Shown piece by piece: positions 7,644-9,403 of a stretch of DNA of 9,403 bases (positions are counted from its first letter, which is position 1; every line of letters starts with the position of its first letter). Source of the stretch: JALHVH01 sp964544265 (GTDB taxonomy: Bacteria; Acidobacteriota; Aminicenantia; Aminicenantales; Saccharicenantaceae); assembly GCA_964544265.1 (NCBI GenBank), contig CAZJBD010000095.1, forward strand, positions 1 to 9,403, written 5' to 3'. The notes under the pieces were generated by a model. That model was given only the letters and a program-made list of their open reading frames with translations, was not told where the DNA came from and did not search any database. The translations under genes and the position numbers were made by a program.

Positions 7644-7711
7644 TCGCCTGGCCCTGCTCCCATCGCTTTAAAATACGCAGAAAGCCAGGCTCCCAGGCGA
7701 ATGAGTCGCCC
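7644..7711 (-). repeat. Competing inverted repeats in the nadB-ileS spacer, possible terminator or attenuator
   Basis: On the plus strand TCGCCTGG (7644-7651) is the inverse of CCAGGCGA (7693-7700), and GCCTGGC (7646-7652) is the inverse of GCCAGGC (7684-7690). The two pairs share one arm and exclude each other. A third hairpin, GGCGA (7696-7700) with TCGCC (7706-7710) around a five-base loop, would sequester another arm. In the transcript the shared arm is followed by ACTTTTA, a short U-run. The layout could end nadB transcription or act as a simple attenuator before ileS. The loops of about 31 and 41 bases make a strong intrinsic terminator doubtful. Confidence 0.35.
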
Positions 7712-7730
7712 GACGTCTCTGGAAAATCGC

Positions 7731-9354
7731 TCAGTCTTTGATGAAATGCGCTCCCCGGCTGACCGGGTTGGCCAGGGCGGCGTGGGTGATCATCAGAGCG
7801 ACCTGGATCCCGTGCTTAAGTTCGACGACTTTGGCGTCCATCCGGGCCTGTTTGTAGAATTGCTCGATCCTATGGCGAAGGTAATCAAGATCGGCCTTGG
7901 CCCGCTCAAGCCTCTTTTGGGTCCGGATGATTCCGGCGTAGTTCCACATCGTGGAGCGTATCGTGAGCCAATCCTGGTTGATGAGGGCCGGATCGATCTC
8001 TTCGACAGTTTCCGGGTAATACCATTGGTGGATGTCCGAGGGCTTGATCGGAAGGGCTGGGTTGAATACCGAAACGATGTGCCGGGAGGCGCGCGTCCCC
8101 CAGACCAGGCCTTCGAGGAGCGAAGTTGAGGCCAACCGGTTGGCGCCGTGGAGGCCGGTGCAAGAGACCTCTCCTACCGCAAAAAGCCCCTGGAGCGAAG
8201 TTCTGCCGAGGCCGTCCACGAGGACGCCGCCGCAGGAATAGTGGGCGGCCGGGACGACGGGGATGGGCTCTCGAGTGATGTCGATCCCGACGTCGAGACA
8301 GGTCTTGTAGATATAAGGGAATCTCTTCTTGATGTCCACTTTCGCATAAGAGGCCAGATCAAGGAGGACGTAGTTTGAATTCGTATTGACCATCTCCTCG
8401 TAGATGGCCCGGGTGACCTCGTCTCGCGGCGCAAGGTCCCTTTTTGGCCTGCATCTATCCATGAATGTCCGGCCGTCCCGGGTCTTCAGCCGGGCCCCCT
8501 CCCCTCTTACGGTCTCAGAGATCAGAAAGCCGCCGGCATCGCGGTTGTAGAGTGAGGTCGGATGGAACTGGATGTATTCCATATTGACGATGCGGGCGCC
8601 CGCCCGCAGGGCCATGGCGTACCCCGCGCCGGTGGAATCCTTAGGATTCGACGTATAGAGGAAAACGGCTCCGCAACCACCCGTCGCCAAGATGGTGTAG
8701 GGCGCGATGAAGGACTTCACCCTGCCGGCCTTATTATCCAGGACATAGGCTCCGACGCAGCGCGGCTCGTGGTAATAGGCGATAGGGTCCTTCTGGTGGT
8801 GGGGGATGGTCAGGAGGTCGACGGCCGTGTGGTCCGTAAAAAACGTGATCGTCGGGTGCTTCCTCAAAGCCCGGATGAACTTCTCTTCGATGGTCCGGCC
8901 CGTCGAATCCTGAACGTGCAGGATGCGGCGGCGGGAGTGGCCGGCCTCCTGGGCATAATCCAGCTCGTCGGGCGCAGAGCGTGAGAACGGGATCTTGAGC
9001 TCCTCGATCTCCAGGAGGTTCGCGAGGGCCGCGATCTCCATNNNNNNNNNNCTCCTCGATGAGGATGCTCTCTACCAACCCCTTGGCCTCCCCGGTCAGG
9101 ATGTCCACGGCTTCGGGATTGCTGATGCCGTCACCAGCCTCGATGATGTCTTCTTTAAGGGATTCAGGGTAGTCGTGTTTCCCCAAGGAGACAATGCCCC
9201 CCTGGGCATAAAACGTATTCGACTCCTCAAAGTTCGCCGCCTTGGTGACGACGGCGACCCGTAGGCCGCCCTTGGCCGCAGCCAGGGCCGCGCTCGCCCC
9301 CGCGATGCCGCAGCCCAGGATGAGGACGTCGAACGTCCGCGCCTCGTCCCTCAT
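7731..9354 (-). CDS. nadB: L-aspartate oxidase, interrupted by a sequence gap
   Basis: NadB is a cytoplasmic FAD enzyme that oxidises L-aspartate to iminoaspartate, the first step of de novo NAD synthesis with NadA. The N-terminal part (9354-9052, 101 codons) shows the FAD-binding motif GCGIAG (14-19) and SNTFYAQGGI (45-54). After the ten Ns the rest (9041-7731) shows AGHSRRRILHVQD, ATGGCGAVF, QFHPTSLY, SETVRGEGARL, LAPRDEVTRAI, HYSCGGVLVD and GEVSCTGLHGANRLASTSLLEG. HSRRRIL and TGLHGANR favour aspartate oxidase over the related SdhA/FrdA flavoproteins. As written, the ten Ns shift the frame. Joining through the 9-base word shared at 9000-9008 and 9052-9060 gives one uninterrupted frame of 523 residues, the usual NadB length. 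GGAGG lies five bases before the ATG. No nadA or nadC is in view. Confidence 0.94.
9042..9051. other. Assembly gap (ten Ns) inside nadB
   Basis: A run of exactly ten Ns splits nadB about 100 codons from its start. Ten is a typical placeholder length, so the real distance is unknown and may be negative. The frameshift it implies should not be taken as biological. Confidence 0.97.
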
Positions 9355-9357
9355 CTT

Positions 9358-9364
9358 CCCCTCC
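9358..9364 (-). promoter_or_regulatory. Shine-Dalgarno site of nadB
   Basis: GGAGGGG on the minus strand places GGAGG five bases before the ATG at 9354 and supports that start. The remaining bases to 9403 show no recognisable promoter or gene. Confidence 0.7.
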
Positions 9365-9403
9365 GGCCTTCAAATTCGAGGCTGATATCGATTGACCTGA
9401 AGG

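Noticed and set aside
7579..7730. T-box riboswitch controlling ileS
   Set aside because: The spacer is too short and lacks anything like the conserved T-box sequence or a clear specifier loop.
7731..9354. nadB as a true frameshifted pseudogene, or as a succinate dehydrogenase/fumarate reductase flavoprotein
   Set aside because: The frame change comes only from the ten Ns, and both halves are well conserved. The HSRRRIL and TGLHGANR motifs, and the absence of neighbouring sdh/frd subunits, fit L-aspartate oxidase.
1..9403. CRISPR arrays, tRNA or rRNA genes, insertion sequences, phage or defence genes
   Set aside because: No spaced direct repeats, cloverleaf-like segments, transposase motifs or terminal inverted repeats were seen. 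Nearly all of the window is accounted for by the housekeeping genes and the peptidase.

Overview
All genes in this window lie on the minus strand, so transcription runs from right to left. The content is ordinary bacterial housekeeping plus one exported peptidase. The sequence is moderately GC-rich by eye. Lgt and LspA, a secreted S9-type peptidase with a classical signal peptide, and NadB point to a bacterium, probably diderm. The protein flavour is compatible with Acidobacteriota/Aminicenantes-like or deltaproteobacteria-like lineages, but that placement is a weak inference from general sequence character. A run of ten Ns marks a scaffold join, as expected in a draft or metagenome-assembled genome.

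Layout, in transcription order. (1) nadB, L-aspartate oxidase, starts at 9354 and ends at 7731. It is interrupted by the N-run at 9042-9051, which shifts the apparent frame. A 9-base word shared by both sides of the gap suggests the break is an assembly artefact. Joining the sides through that word restores one frame of about 523 residues. (2) A 150-base spacer holds competing inverted repeats and a TATAAT box. (3) A compact block follows: ileS (7572-4795), lspA (4798-4307), lgt (4325-3528) and rluD (3535-2615). Each gene overlaps the next by 4, 19 and 8 bases. (4) A 124-base spacer holds a 20-codon ORF with a strong Shine-Dalgarno sequence. (5) A signal-peptide-bearing S9 serine peptidase of the glutamyl-endopeptidase-like (S9D) type starts at 2490 and is still open at base 1.

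How the genes work together. Lgt and LspA carry out consecutive steps of lipoprotein maturation: lipid attachment, then signal-peptide cleavage. Here they are translationally coupled to isoleucyl-tRNA synthetase and a 23S rRNA pseudouridine synthase, which makes a translation-plus-envelope housekeeping operon. NadB starts de novo NAD synthesis from aspartate. The S9 peptidase has its own ribosome-binding site and is probably a periplasmic or secreted enzyme.

I looked for an undescribed system and do not see a convincing one. The points most worth a second look are the gap artefact in nadB, the altered class I signature motifs in IleRS, the attenuator-like repeats ahead of ileS, and the tiny ORF coupled to the end of rluD.
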